The translations under genes were made by a program, and so were the position numbers. The notes beneath the pieces are model-generated. The model saw nothing but the letters and a program-made list of their open reading frames with translations. It did no database searches and had not been told where the DNA came from. Positions 1 to 9,943 of a stretch of 64,000 nucleotides of DNA are shown in pieces (the stretch's first letter is position 1; every line of letters starts with the position of its first letter). Origin of the DNA: Verrucomicrobiota bacterium (lineage in GTDB: Bacteria > Verrucomicrobiota > Lentisphaeria > JABSQK01 > JAJFLO01); the NCBI GenBank assembly GCA_021772615.1, contig JAJFLQ010000011.1, forward strand, positions 88,497 through 152,496, given 5' to 3'.

Positions 1-967
1 CGATCAGGAATTGCACTTGTATGTCGCCGCGCCGGGCGCCGAGGGCGCGGCGGATACCAATCTCGTTGCGCCGTTCCGACACCGAAACCAGCATCACGTT
101 CATCACCCCGACGCCGCCAATTAGAAGGGCGATACTGCCAATCGCGCCGAGCATCAGGTGGTACATGACCATTTGCTTCTCCATCTGGGCAATGAGGTGT
201 TCCGCACTTCGGACGCGCATCGTGATCCCCTTCATCAGCAGTCCGAAATAGCGGGCCAGCTCACTTGTCAGTCGGTCGGCGGACGCCGCGGGAACCAGGC
301 GACCGACGATCGACTCTATCGCCACCGAACGGTACACTCCCCGGCAGGTCGTGATCGGCATGAAAATCGACTGGTTCACGTCATACGGCTGCATGGTTCC
401 GGCCGGCATACGATCCATGATCCCGACGATGGTGTAGAACGATTGCCGGATCCGAATCTTCGCGCCGATCGCACACGGCAATCCCAGTTCATTCATTTTC
501 CTGTAAACATCGTCGCCGAGTACACAAACCGGCATGTCGACATCGAGGTCGGAGATGAAACGTCCGGTGATAAGCACAAGCTTGTTGATGGCGAGAAACG
601 AATGGGTAACTCCCAGCATGGTGACGTCCAAAGCATGTCGCGGTTGGCCGATGGTATCTGCATGCTGGACGAACGGTGCGACATTGGCCAATGACGGGAC
701 ATGCTTCGGCATCGACAGGACGTTCGCGAGCGATATCTGCTGAGCAACAGGGTCGCTCTCGTTCGAACGATCCCTTTGGATAACGACGAAGTCGGTGCCC
801 AGATCTTTGAATTGATTCATGGCTTCTTCCTGGACAATGGTCCCGATAGAGACCATGGCAATGACGGCGCTGATGCCGATCACGATGCCCAGGATCGCAA
901 AGAAACTGCGCTGCTTGGCCCCCCAAAGGCTCCTGAAAGCCATTTTTATGTTTGCCGATAAGATCAT
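1..967 (-). CDS. MacB/FtsX-type ABC transporter permease (C-terminus beyond window)
   Basis: Permease subunit of a MacB-like exporter, an inner-membrane protein that works with the ATPase encoded just upstream on the same strand. The translation starts MILSANIKMAFRSLWG and has a first membrane segment (FAILGIVIGISAVIAMVSIG), then a periplasmic MacB_PCD-type domain. It re-enters the membrane at LMLGAIGSIALLIGGVGVMN, followed by the conserved loop RRNEIGIRRALGARRGDI. The frame stays open to base 1, so the last one or two membrane helices are missing. The start is ATG at 967; ATG at 943 is an in-frame alternative. The operon order TolC, fusion protein, ATPase, permease makes a tripartite efflux or export system likely. 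The substrate cannot be told from the sequence. Confidence 0.9.
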   Translation of the reverse strand, partial: MILSANIKMAFRSLWGAKQRSFFAILGIVIGISAVIAMVSIGTIVQEEAMNQFKDLGTDFVVIQRDRSNESDPVAQQISLANVLSMPKHVPSLANVAPFVQHADTIGQPRHALDVTMLGVTHSFLAINKLVLITGRFISDLDVDMPVCVLGDDVYRKMNELGLPCAIGAKIRIRQSFYTIVGIMDRMPAGTMQPYDVNQSIFMPITTCRGVYRSVAIESIVGRLVPAASADRLTSELARYFGLLMKGITMRVRSAEHLIAQMEKQMVMYHLMLGAIGSIALLIGGVGVMNVMLVSVSERRNEIGIRRALGARRGDIQVQFLI

Positions 968-1215
968 GATTACGCTTTACAGGTAAACTTCCAAAGCACA
1001 GCGGCCGTACGTCGGCTCGACGTGCATAACGATGCTGACGGTGCTACTGCACAACTGAATCTGTAGAACAACATAACGCAAAACGCGGACACGATGCTCC
1101 GTCGTTCGCACTTTAGCGTGCTTGCGCTATGCCCGCGCATCGCTCGTCGTGGCGTGAAACCCACAATGGAGTGTGAACTCCAACGCATAGCGCCAGGAAC
1201 CAACAGAATGCATAG
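968..1215. repeat. Intergenic gap with dispersed-repeat copy R1 (about 1103-1196)
   Basis: No gene is supported here. The gap holds a copy of a repeat seen in several gaps of the first 27 kb. One half reads GTTCGCACTTTAGCGTGC (1104-1121) and the other GGAGTGTGAACTCCAACG (1168-1185). Related copies lie near 2126, 7877, 8399, 11180, 13751, 13825, 13896 and 26871. Confidence 0.6.
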
Positions 1216-1920
1216 CTACGACGCAAGCAACGTAGCGGGATCGGCGTCTTCGTACAACACGCCGTCGTCCATCCGTATTTGCCGCTTGCACGTAGCCGCA
1301 ATTTTCGGATCGTGTGATATGATTAGGAACGTCATGCCCTCATCGCGATTGAGTTGCTGGAAGAGCCGCATAATATCCGCGCCGGTGTCAGCATCCAGTG
1401 CACCTGTCGGCTCATCGGCAAGAATCAGGGTCGGACGACCAACCACCGCTCGCGCAATTGCCACACGCTGTTGCTGACCACCAGAAAGTTGATTCAATTT
1501 TTGATGCTCCCGATCGAGCATTCCCACCTTTTGCAGGATTTCCCGGCACCGTTGGCGGATCTCCTTCGCTTTGACGCCTCGATAAATCAGAGGAATCCCG
1601 ACGTTATCAATGACATTCAGACGCGGAAGAAGATGATAGCCCTGGAAGACGAAGCCGATTTTCCGGTTACGAAGCGCCGAGAGTTCCCGATCGCGGACCT
1701 TGCCCACCTCACGATTATCGATGATATACGTTCCCGAAGTGGCCTGATCCATCAGGCCCACGATATTCATCAATGTCGTCTTGCCACATCCGGACGCACC
1801 GACGATAGAAATCAGCTCGCCGTCATCGATCGAAAGATTGATGCCTTTTAATACCTCGATATCGATAGGACCGAGCCGGTATCGCTTTCGTATGTCGTTG
1901 AGCTGGATTAGTGGCGGCAT
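1216..1920 (-). CDS. ABC transporter ATP-binding protein, MacB/LolD type
   Basis: Cytoplasmic ATPase (234 residues) powering the adjacent FtsX-type permease. All motifs are present: Walker A GASGCGKTT near residue 41, a Q-loop in VFQGYHLLP, signature LSGGQQQRVAIARA, Walker B LILADEPTGALD, and a switch histidine in ISHD. Length and motif spelling match the MacB/LolD subfamily. I chose ATG at 1920 (MPPLIQLNDIRKRY). The open frame extends to 2004, but the 28 extra residues have no family counterpart. The ATPase ends about 250 bp before the permease start, with a repeat copy between them. Confidence 0.93.
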   Translation of the reverse strand: MPPLIQLNDIRKRYRLGPIDIEVLKGINLSIDDGELISIVGASGCGKTTLMNIVGLMDQATSGTYIIDNREVGKVRDRELSALRNRKIGFVFQGYHLLPRLNVIDNVGIPLIYRGVKAKEIRQRCREILQKVGMLDREHQKLNQLSGGQQQRVAIARAVVGRPTLILADEPTGALDADTGADIMRLFQQLNRDEGMTFLIISHDPKIAATCKRQIRMDDGVLYEDADPATLLAS

Positions 1921-2125
1921 TGTAAATTGGCGGTGTATAATTGTACCGGCGAACGCATGGCAACTCGCGTTGACCGAGCAGCGCATTGGCGGAACAACGG
2001 CCACAATGTCGTTGAATTAATGGTTCTCGAGATCATGATTGCTGCCATTTACTGTACGGGTTTTACGAAACACGTTGATCACAACTGACGTTGTGATCAA
2101 TGCCGTGTTGTACGCGGCGCGAGAA

Positions 2126-2153
2126 CTGCCACACTAAAGTGCGAACACCAACG
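2126..2153. repeat. Dispersed repeat copy R2
   Basis: CTGCCACACTAAAGTGCG followed by AACACCAACG matches the core of the repeat family described at 1103-1196. It lies between the ATPase and the fusion-protein gene. Confidence 0.55.
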
Positions 2154-2198
2154 GACAAACGAATGTGAATGTCACGGTTCATTGGCATTCAATCCCGT

Positions 2199-4118
2199 CT
2201 ATCGCATGAAGATCTCGTCGCCCGCGGCGATTTCGCCTTCGACTTCGATCGACTCGACGTTTGTTATTCCCGTGGTTACGGCGACCCGCTCGGGAGCGGC
2301 CGCACCGGCCTTCTTTAACACATAGGCGCGTCCGTCTTCCATGAACACGGTTTCCAGCGGGATCATGATCGCTGTATCGTTGCGGTAGACTTCAACATCC
2401 AGATCTACTGTCATACCCAAACGGATGATCCCTCGCTCTTCAGGCGTTAATTCGGTAACATCCACGGATATTTCGAAAATAGGGGACCCGCTGCCGGCCA
2501 ATGCCTGCGATGAAATATAGGAAATGCGCCCGTTGAGTTTCATATTCGGAAACGCCTCGCCGGAAACCACGACGGCCTGATCGTTCCTGATCTTGTGGAC
2601 GTCGATTTCGTCGACGTTCGAATCGATTCGCAGCCCGGTCATGTCGCCGATGGACAACATGACATCGCCACGGAACACATCGTCGCCCACCCCGAAATAT
2701 TTACCGCCGCCGACCAGCCCGGATCCAGGCAGAATGATGATGCCGGAAATCGGTGCGTAAATCTCGTTCGAGCCGATCATCTGCTCGAGTTCCTGAACTT
2801 TCAACTGAGCATTTTTGACTTCGAAATCCGCGATCCGTATGCTTTCCTCGTTGGCTTCGTCCAAGGTGGTCTCAAGGCTTTCCTCGGACGCCTGGAAATC
2901 TAGTTTGATCGATTCCAGCTGCTCTGTAGCAGATTCGTATTCGGACGCCGGGATGATGCCCAGCCCTAATAACTTCTCAGTATCCTTAAGGTCCCTTTGT
3001 TGTTTCTCAAGCGCCATTCTCGCCCTGAGAAGTGCACGCCTGGCATCGGTGACTTCCTGACGCTTTTCCCAGTTTTTGAGCCGGTTCAGTTCGTTTTCTG
3101 CCCGTATCAGGTCCGCTTGTGCTTCGCGATGCTGCACCTGCAGGTCGGTTGTGTCAATCCTCGCGACAAGCGTTCCTTTCTCGACGTAACCGCCGTATTC
3201 GAAATGAATTTCGGAGACTTTGCCATCCAAAGCACTGGCTACATGAATGGTATTGAAAGGCGCCAGCGTCCCGGAGAGATACAGGGAGGATGACAGTGTC
3301 CGGGTAGCTACCGTGTGCGTACCGGAATAGGATTCGCCGGGCGACACGACCGGCTCAGGCGACGAGAACTCGATAAAATTGGCAAGATTCAGTCTGGCTG
3401 AATACGCGTAAAATCCCAATCCGCAAACGATACCGGCGACCGCAAGCAACACGAAGCTACGGACCAGACTCTCGCGTCGGATACCGGCCTTCAGCTCATT
3501 GTTGCTCTGCTCGATGCGCAGAAAGCTGTCCTGCAACTTCTGTTGTTTGTCCTTAAGTTCCTCATTCAGGCGAATTTCCGCCTCCCGAAGAACCTTGACA
3601 TGGTGATAGAGCTGGGCATTCTCTATGGCAATCAATGCCTGCGAGCACAACGCGTCGAGAAGCTTGTTGTCTTTGTCGGAAAAATCACCGCTTTTCTTGT
3701 TCAAGAGCTGAATGACACCGATCCTGTTGCCGCGCGAATCGATCAGCGGCCGGCAGTAAATCATTCTTGTGATAAAGCCCGACTTCTCGTCGATCGTTCG
3801 ATCGAAGCGCGGATCGCTGTAGGCATCGTGGATCATGATGCTTTCCCCGGTTTTCATGACCGTTCCGGCGATGCCCTTACCCAGCTTGATACGGATTTCC
3901 TTGATCTCGTGCTTCTCGGTTCCCTCCGCCACCTTCGACCACAATTCGCCACGATCCTCATCGTACAGAAACAGCGTGGTGCGCTCAGCCTCGATGAATT
4001 CCGATATTCGGGCTACGATAAGACCCAGCAATGATTCCAGATCTGCAGAGGAATCATCAAATTCGTCATCCTTCTCGTCCTCGGACTGAAGATGCCCGGT
4101 GTAAATACGTTTTACCAT
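2199..4118 (-). CDS. GAF domain fused to HlyD/RND-type membrane fusion protein
   Basis: 639-residue periplasmic adaptor with an unusual cytosolic sensor. Residues about 25-165 form a GAF domain (KLGKGIAGTVMKTGES and GVIQLLNKKSGDFSDKDNKL are typical GAF stretches). A coiled-coil linker follows, then one membrane helix near residues 217-237 (VLLAVAGIVCGLGFYAYSA). The periplasmic part has a lipoyl-like half-motif (ALDGKVSEIHFEYGGYVEKG), a long alpha-hairpin rich in E, K, R and L, the second lipoyl half (IYAPISGIIILPGSG), and beta-barrel and membrane-proximal domains. It lies 17 bp downstream of the TolC-like gene. The GAF part suggests that export is gated by a cytoplasmic signal; this is inference from the fusion. 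Confidence 0.88.
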   Translation of the reverse strand: MVKRIYTGHLQSEDEKDDEFDDSSADLESLLGLIVARISEFIEAERTTLFLYDEDRGELWSKVAEGTEKHEIKEIRIKLGKGIAGTVMKTGESIMIHDAYSDPRFDRTIDEKSGFITRMIYCRPLIDSRGNRIGVIQLLNKKSGDFSDKDNKLLDALCSQALIAIENAQLYHHVKVLREAEIRLNEELKDKQQKLQDSFLRIEQSNNELKAGIRRESLVRSFVLLAVAGIVCGLGFYAYSARLNLANFIEFSSPEPVVSPGESYSGTHTVATRTLSSSLYLSGTLAPFNTIHVASALDGKVSEIHFEYGGYVEKGTLVARIDTTDLQVQHREAQADLIRAENELNRLKNWEKRQEVTDARRALLRARMALEKQQRDLKDTEKLLGLGIIPASEYESATEQLESIKLDFQASEESLETTLDEANEESIRIADFEVKNAQLKVQELEQMIGSNEIYAPISGIIILPGSGLVGGGKYFGVGDDVFRGDVMLSIGDMTGLRIDSNVDEIDVHKIRNDQAVVVSGEAFPNMKLNGRISYISSQALAGSGSPIFEISVDVTELTPEERGIIRLGMTVDLDVEVYRNDTAIMIPLETVFMEDGRAYVLKKAGAAAPERVAVTTGITNVESIEVEGEIAAGDEIFMR

Positions 4119-4135
4119 GGTTTAGCGATTGGTTT

Positions 4136-5683
4136 TCATGGTTGTTCGGCTCGTTCACCGTCTTTGATTCGAATCTTCCAGGTCTCAAGGGTCGTTCCCA
4201 GCGTCTGATCGAACGCGGACAGGGAATTGGCGTAGGCGATAATCGCATCAAGTTCGTCGCTCTGAGCAGCGACCAGATCGTTTTGAAACGACACGACCTG
4301 GAAGTTTGATGATCGACCGGTTTTCAGCTTTTCCTTTTCGATATCGAGTTTCTGCTCGGATAGCCGTCTCGCCATCGCAGCAAGCTTAACTTGCTTCCAT
4401 TGAATTTCAATATTACGCAACGCATCGAGAACCTCGATTTCAATGCTCTCGGTGAGTTCAATCAACGCGATTTCGGCCTGCTTCAACGCGACTTCCGCGT
4501 TGATCATGGTTTCCTTTCGTGAGAGGTCGCCGTAGAGCGGAATTTCGAGAATCAAGCCGGCAAACCAATCGGTGTTGTCCAGGTGGATGCCGTTTTCGAA
4601 CGCGCGTCCGTAGGAAACGTCGTCGCCGAACAGAGAAAAACTGGTATCGAATGAGAGATCCCAGAGCCGTTCATTTTCCGCAACCTTCAGGTCGATCCGA
4701 GCGATTTCCCGGTCCAGACGACTCTGCAGATAGTCCGGGCGATTCTGAAAGGCCAGGGACAGAGATTGCTGGTAATCGAGCACCACTGGAACCGCTTGCA
4801 CCTTTTCGATCGGGTCGATCATCGTGTTCTTGTCGATATCCATGACCTGAAGCAGTTCGAGGCGAGCGGCGTCGAACGCGTTTTCGGAGCTTAGGACGTC
4901 GACCTCCTGATCGGCGATATCGGACTGGGTCTGAATCAACTCCTGACTGGCCATACGGCCGGTCTCGACCAGCGCGTTGTTGATGGTCATCTGTTCCTTC
5001 GACCGCTCCAAAGAGCCACGGCTGATTTCAAGCTGACGTTTGGCCTGCATGAATTCGCGGTAGGCTTCGATAACGGAGAAAACCGTGTCCATTACAGTGG
5101 ATTTAAGGGTGAGTATGCGAATGTCCTCGTCGATTCGCGCTATTCTCAAATCCGCCGTGGCAATCTCAACCCCTGCGCCACGCAACAGCGGTTGGCTGAA
5201 ATTAACGCTTGAACTCGTCGCGTACTTGTTGGCATCTGCGGAATCAAACGGCTCTCTACCGGAATTATTCCAGAGAAAACGGAACTCGCCGCCAGTGCGC
5301 AGGCGCTGCAGGATTTCGACATCAACGTCGCCACGGCGCGTGTCAGTGCGATCATTGTTGACGCGAAAAACGGAGTAGGACAGCGCGGGCGTCACGTTGA
5401 TGTCAACGGCAAACTCATCCTCGGCAATCTTGAGTTCGAATTTTTCGACGATACGGTCCAGATACGACGTTTCGAGGTCACGGTTATTCTGTAATGCGGT
5501 AAAAATGCAATCGGCAAGACCCATCGGAACCATGTCCCGCTTGACGCCTGCTTTCCCGGTGTAGCTAACCTGTGTATCGACCGGCCCATCGGCGCCGATA
5601 GCTACGCCCATACTACAGACCATGACGCACAATGCGCCGATCAGGAACGGACGAGAACTGGATTGTCTGTTGGTGGCGAACAC
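4136..5683 (-). CDS. TolC-family outer membrane efflux protein
   Basis: Outer-membrane channel of the export operon. Two long helical repeats typical of the TolC family are visible, each opening with an LADCIFTALQNNRDLETSYL- or LSLAFQNRPDYLQSRLDREI-like stretch, with coiled-coil segments between them. The frame is open upstream to an ATG at 5863, but those 60 residues are Arg/His/Ser-rich and lie ahead of a clear signal peptide (RPFLIGALCVMVCSMGVAIGA). I therefore prefer GTG at 5683, which puts the signal peptide at the N-terminus. It is the first gene of the operon; the region 5684-6081 between it and the divergent SGNH gene should carry the promoter. Confidence 0.85.
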   Translation of the reverse strand: MFATNRQSSSRPFLIGALCVMVCSMGVAIGADGPVDTQVSYTGKAGVKRDMVPMGLADCIFTALQNNRDLETSYLDRIVEKFELKIAEDEFAVDINVTPALSYSVFRVNNDRTDTRRGDVDVEILQRLRTGGEFRFLWNNSGREPFDSADANKYATSSSVNFSQPLLRGAGVEIATADLRIARIDEDIRILTLKSTVMDTVFSVIEAYREFMQAKRQLEISRGSLERSKEQMTINNALVETGRMASQELIQTQSDIADQEVDVLSSENAFDAARLELLQVMDIDKNTMIDPIEKVQAVPVVLDYQQSLSLAFQNRPDYLQSRLDREIARIDLKVAENERLWDLSFDTSFSLFGDDVSYGRAFENGIHLDNTDWFAGLILEIPLYGDLSRKETMINAEVALKQAEIALIELTESIEIEVLDALRNIEIQWKQVKLAAMARRLSEQKLDIEKEKLKTGRSSNFQVVSFQNDLVAAQSDELDAIIAYANSLSAFDQTLGTTLETWKIRIKDGERAEQP

Positions 5684-6081
5684 GTGGGGTTCCAGGTGAC
5701 GGTGGCGGCCGCGTCGGCTGCAATTTTCGGTTTGTGTCTTATTGGCCGGGATAGTACGTATACCCGGAGAAGACGGTAAATCAATCGACTCGGAGAAAGC
5801 CCACGAGGTATGAAGAGCCACGGCTGCGTGACGACGACGCACGCGTCGGAGAATTGAATCCACAGTTTACATGAACATCCCTATTCAGAACGATTTCCCA
5901 TTACGGATACGATGCCGCAGGTCGGATGAGGTAGACGCTGTTCGCTTGCATCGGCGCACGCCGCGATTATCTTCCCGCAATACGCGCGGTCCGAGCACGG
6001 CCGCACGAGCATGCCTTCGTGTTCGGCCATCTTCGATCAATTGGCTCCATGCCGCCCTCACTAAATACATTGTACCTGCCT

Positions 6082-7860
6082 ATGTTACGTCGATCTACGA
6101 TGAAGCGCGCCTCTTACTTTCTGGTCATGCTGATCATCCTTTTCCTGTTGACGGAATTGTTTGCCTTCGCGGCGATATCTATCGTTCAAAAACAATGGTT
6201 CACGTATGCAGGTCCCCGCGCAACCCGGGCGCGGCTCACAGGAGGACCAGCGACGAAGAAGGCAGCACAGCGTTATGATTTTATTGCCAATCTGCGTAAG
6301 GCAGAGATCGATGCTCAGGAAGCGCACGACGTGCGCTTATCTTCGTTCAAGATTGGTCAGGAACAGCGTCCGGTCATTGCCGTACAACCAGACTCCGAGA
6401 TTCGATACCACGCCATTCCCATTGGGAAAGATGGGACGTTGTCATTCGGGATCGCGACGAATCCGGCAACATGGAACAAGGACGGCGACGGCGTTGAATT
6501 CGAAGTCCTTGTTTCAGATGACGAATCGGAGCTAACATCGCTGTACACCCGATATATCGACCCCAAACACGTCGCGAAAGACCGAAAATGGCTCGACGAA
6601 GGTGTCGATCTGGGCCGATACGCCGGTGAATACGTGACTATCGTGTTCCGTGTCGGGAGCGGGCCGGAGAATGATCGCATTGCCGATATAGCCGGCTGGA
6701 GTACGCCGCGCGTCGAATACGGACAACGTCCAACCTTAAGAGTTCAATATGCGCACCATGCCATTCACCCTTTTGTCGGCTATGTCGCGAATCGCACCAG
6801 CGCACAGGAGCAAAACAGCTTTCATGGTTTTCTCGTTAAGACTGAACCGGCTGATAAGTATCGCTCTCTGGATGAATTAGCAAAAGTCATCACTCACCCG
6901 TCCGAAAATGACATGATAATAGTCATATCCGGCGGCTCCGTGGCGACGTTATTCGGTCATCATGGCACGCGCGCGTTAATCCGTGATCTTCGACGATCTT
7001 CTGCATACATTGACAAAAATATCATTTTCATTATCGTCGGCCAGGGCGGTTACAAACAGCCGCAGCAACTTATGGGCCTGACCTATTTGCTCTCGCAGGA
7101 TGCGCACATTGATCTCGTGATTAATCTGGACGGGTTCAATGACATCGTCCTTGCTGCAGAAGACAATGTTCCCAAGGGCGTATCACCGTTTTTCCCGCGG
7201 AATTGGTACGTAAAAGTGGATAGCCTGTCCTCGCCCGGCATGATGTCGATCGTCGGTGAAATCTGGCACCTGAGGCTACTGCGACGCCGTTCCGCCAAGG
7301 TCTTTGCAACGCATCCGGCCGACTACAGCGTAACCATGAACCTGGTCTGGATGTGCATCGACAACGCGATCAAATCCCGTATCTCCCACAACCACATTGA
7401 ACTGAAACAGTTCCGGCCCGAGACCACCAGCTACACCGCATCTGGTCCGCCATACCGCTATGTCGACGACGACACGCTGCGTGAAGACCTGGCGGATTTC
7501 TGGACACGATGCTCCTTGCAGATGCAAAAGCTTTGCGCGGCCAACAACATTGCGTACTATCACTTTCTTCAGCCGAACCAATATGTCGCGAATTCCAAGA
7601 CGATGAACACGGAGGAACGCCGGCGTGCATTTCGAGATGATCATCCTTACAGAGAACATGTCGAACAGGGGTATCCCCTGCTGATCGATGCCGGGAAATA
7701 CCTGGCGAATAACGCCGTCATTTTTCACGACCTTACCATGATCTTTTCCGATGTCGACGAACCGCTTTATATCGACGATTGTTGCCATGTCAACCAACTC
7801 GGCAACGACATTCTCGCGATCAACATAGCGAAAGCGATATTGGACAACAGGGAGCAATGA
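6082..7860 (+). CDS. Membrane-anchored SGNH/GDSL-hydrolase-like protein
   Basis: About 590 residues, with an N-terminal anchor helix (SYFLVMLIILFLLTELFAFA) followed by an extracytoplasmic domain. The C-terminal half carries SGNH-like blocks: IVISGGSVATLFG (block I serine), NLDGFND (block III) and YIDDCCHVNQLGND near the C-terminus (block V Asp-x-x-His). AlgJ/AlgX-type polysaccharide O-acetyltransferases and other SGNH esterases share this arrangement, but the substrate is unknown. The middle third (about residues 70-210) looks like a beta-rich accessory domain. ATG 6082 and ATG 6100 are both possible and neither has a strong ribosome site. The gene is divergent from the TolC operon. Confidence 0.6.
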   Translation: MLRRSTMKRASYFLVMLIILFLLTELFAFAAISIVQKQWFTYAGPRATRARLTGGPATKKAAQRYDFIANLRKAEIDAQEAHDVRLSSFKIGQEQRPVIAVQPDSEIRYHAIPIGKDGTLSFGIATNPATWNKDGDGVEFEVLVSDDESELTSLYTRYIDPKHVAKDRKWLDEGVDLGRYAGEYVTIVFRVGSGPENDRIADIAGWSTPRVEYGQRPTLRVQYAHHAIHPFVGYVANRTSAQEQNSFHGFLVKTEPADKYRSLDELAKVITHPSENDMIIVISGGSVATLFGHHGTRALIRDLRRSSAYIDKNIIFIIVGQGGYKQPQQLMGLTYLLSQDAHIDLVINLDGFNDIVLAAEDNVPKGVSPFFPRNWYVKVDSLSSPGMMSIVGEIWHLRLLRRRSAKVFATHPADYSVTMNLVWMCIDNAIKSRISHNHIELKQFRPETTSYTASGPPYRYVDDDTLREDLADFWTRCSLQMQKLCAANNIAYYHFLQPNQYVANSKTMNTEERRRAFRDDHPYREHVEQGYPLLIDAGKYLANNAVIFHDLTMIFSDVDEPLYIDDCCHVNQLGNDILAINIAKAILDNREQ

Positions 7861-8613
7861 GATAGAGGATACGCAGTTGAAAGCGGTGAACTCCGACGAA
7901 ATACGCACTACACTTGGCGTTTGGACGTCTTAAGTCGACGACGTTGCGCAGCGTTGAGGTACGATTGCAAATGGGGGCGATCGGGCCGAGCGCAGTGTGG
8001 TACGATGGCGCACAAAGGCAGACGGGACGGCGCCAGGAAACTTGGCGCCAAGATTCTGGTGGCCGGTGGCGGACGCTGTAACGCGCCCCATCATCAGGTC
8101 GACGCCAAGCGCTATGCGGGCTCAACCAGGCCGGCGATCGCAGAGCGGTCATCATATACTTCGACGGTGACCGTACGTGAATCCACAGTCACGCCGAATT
8201 TTGTAAGAATGCCGTCCAGACAACGCAAATAGCGTGCTGAACATGACCATCAAGCATGTTTTCTGTATTGTCGCGTTCATCGGTAGGTGGCGGGCTCCTT
8301 CGATTGCGATTGTTATACATGAAAAGACTCTGATGCAATTACACGAATGCATGTCGATGTCAACACGCAACACTGGCAACGAAATTGCGTGAAGTACCAA
8401 CACAACTAAAGTGTGAATGCCAACACCGCAACGTGCGCGATCCGTTCGCGCTTCATCGTGCTTGCGCCATACCGGGCGCATCACCAGCCGTGACACAAAC
8501 GCCATAACTGGAGTTGTGAACCAACGAAGGGCGTAAGCCAGACCGTTGTTTCCAGGGATACGAGCGGGAATACGGCAGAGGCGTGCCGAGACGCGGTCTT
8601 TCGTCAGCACTCA
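7861..8613. other. Long intergenic region with repeat copies R3 and R4
   Basis: No convincing gene. Open frames here (for example 8152-8610 on the minus strand) have no domain-like content and run through repeat sequence. Repeat copy R3 is at about 7877-7899 and a longer composite copy R4 at about 8399-8538. R4 contains CTAAAGTGTGAATGCCAACA and, further on, GTTCGCGCTTCATCGTGC and GGAGTTGTGAACCAACG. Confidence 0.5.
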
Positions 8614-9786
8614 TCAACCGGTCACGGCCATCGATTTCATCTCCATCGCCGCCAATGCGTAACCACCGTCAGCGCCGTCGACGAAGTGATAGTGTTCACC
8701 GGATCGTTCGTGAATGAGGCAGGTTATGAGTGCTGATGTCGAGGTATGTATCCCATAGATTAGGTGCTGCCCTTCCCTCTCGCCGTCGAGATAGTCGCGC
8801 AGCTTCCGGCGACACTCCCGCGTTCCCGAAAGAACGAGACGCAGCGTCCCATCGAACTTACGGAAATCGGTGTTTGCGGCCAATGCGGCTCGATACGTCC
8901 CCCAATCTGTGTCACCGGTCCTGATTCCGCATCTCATCAAAATACAGCCGGCAAGGACATCCCATCGTAAGCGCACAGCGTACCGCAGCCGATGCAGTAT
9001 ACGTCGCCCGGTCGTCCGAATACTGCTTTCATAGCGGAGACTCGAAGCCTGCATGGCCAACCGCAAGAGGTCCTCGGTAACCGGCCGGCAGTGGACGGAA
9101 TCACCGTAGATTGTTCGTATACGATCCAGCACACGCCTGTACACAGCTTCGGTCTTCCGGTCATCTGTTGCCATTGCCTTGACGATTAGCGATATGATTT
9201 CACCACGGGCGCTGGGTATGGCGTCCCACCGGCACTCAAGACCGGTGTAGTCGGCTTCGCCGGCCGGCACATCGTCGGGAACCAGCCAGCGCGACGGCTC
9301 CTGATCGTTTTTGATACTTGACTCGGCGAATTCCAGGCCGCCGCCGCGGAACGCAGCCTGCGTGCAATGTGGTGAGATGCGATGGCAGGTTACGAGGACA
9401 TTGAATCCCTTATCAAGGATGGCTGACATAGGGATGATCCCCGCGCGAAGATGCAGACCGAATTCGACTCGCGCCATGCGCTTTGTCGCGATCAATGCCG
9501 CACTAACCACCTGAACCACGGAGGCCGGCACGCAAAGTGACGCGCCGTCTCCGCCAAACACATAAGGAACCCGCAATGGTTTGATCGCGTTTAGCACCGC
9601 GCTGATGATGGATACGCCGACGACATTTACGGCCTTATAACGCCCCTCGCGAATCGCTGCGGTCGACCCTTTGATATCTGCTACGACCACATGCCAGTCG
9701 TCGGGCAGTTCGTGATAGTGACGGAAATCCACGATTTCATCGAAAGAATCCAGGACTGGCAGGCGCAGATAAAAATCGCAATTCAT
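8614..9786 (-). CDS. DUF3095 family protein (class III adenylate-cyclase-related)
   Basis: 390 residues. It begins with the family hallmark: FYLRLPVLDSF, then LPDDWHVVVADIKGSTAAI, then GRYKAVNVVGVSIISAVLN and VPYVFGGDGASLCVP. The VADIKGST segment corresponds to the metal-binding loop of class III nucleotide cyclases, and FGGDG to the second catalytic loop, so a nucleotide-cyclase-like fold is expected. Whether it makes a cyclic nucleotide is not known for this family. A CNB-domain protein is encoded at 49067, but nothing links the two directly. The flanking gaps contain dispersed repeats. Confidence 0.85.
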   Translation of the reverse strand: MNCDFYLRLPVLDSFDEIVDFRHYHELPDDWHVVVADIKGSTAAIREGRYKAVNVVGVSIISAVLNAIKPLRVPYVFGGDGASLCVPASVVQVVSAALIATKRMARVEFGLHLRAGIIPMSAILDKGFNVLVTCHRISPHCTQAAFRGGGLEFAESSIKNDQEPSRWLVPDDVPAGEADYTGLECRWDAIPSARGEIISLIVKAMATDDRKTEAVYRRVLDRIRTIYGDSVHCRPVTEDLLRLAMQASSLRYESSIRTTGRRILHRLRYAVRLRWDVLAGCILMRCGIRTGDTDWGTYRAALAANTDFRKFDGTLRLVLSGTRECRRKLRDYLDGEREGQHLIYGIHTSTSALITCLIHERSGEHYHFVDGADGGYALAAMEMKSMAVTG

Positions 9787-9943
9787 GGCGTGGATGATCC
9801 GCGTGGGCGGTGTATTACCGTACGAGACGGAGTGAAATGTGGGGCGAGCGCACTTTTCAACGGCCCCGGACTCAGCCAGGAGTGGCCGAGCTACAGCGAA
9901 CCGCTCACAAGATGAACATGCTCCGCCGCCAAGCTTTCAATAA

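Noticed and set aside
8152..8610. Minus-strand ORF of 152 codons between the SGNH and DUF3095 genes
   Set aside because: Runs through dispersed-repeat sequence, and the translation looks random and Arg-rich.
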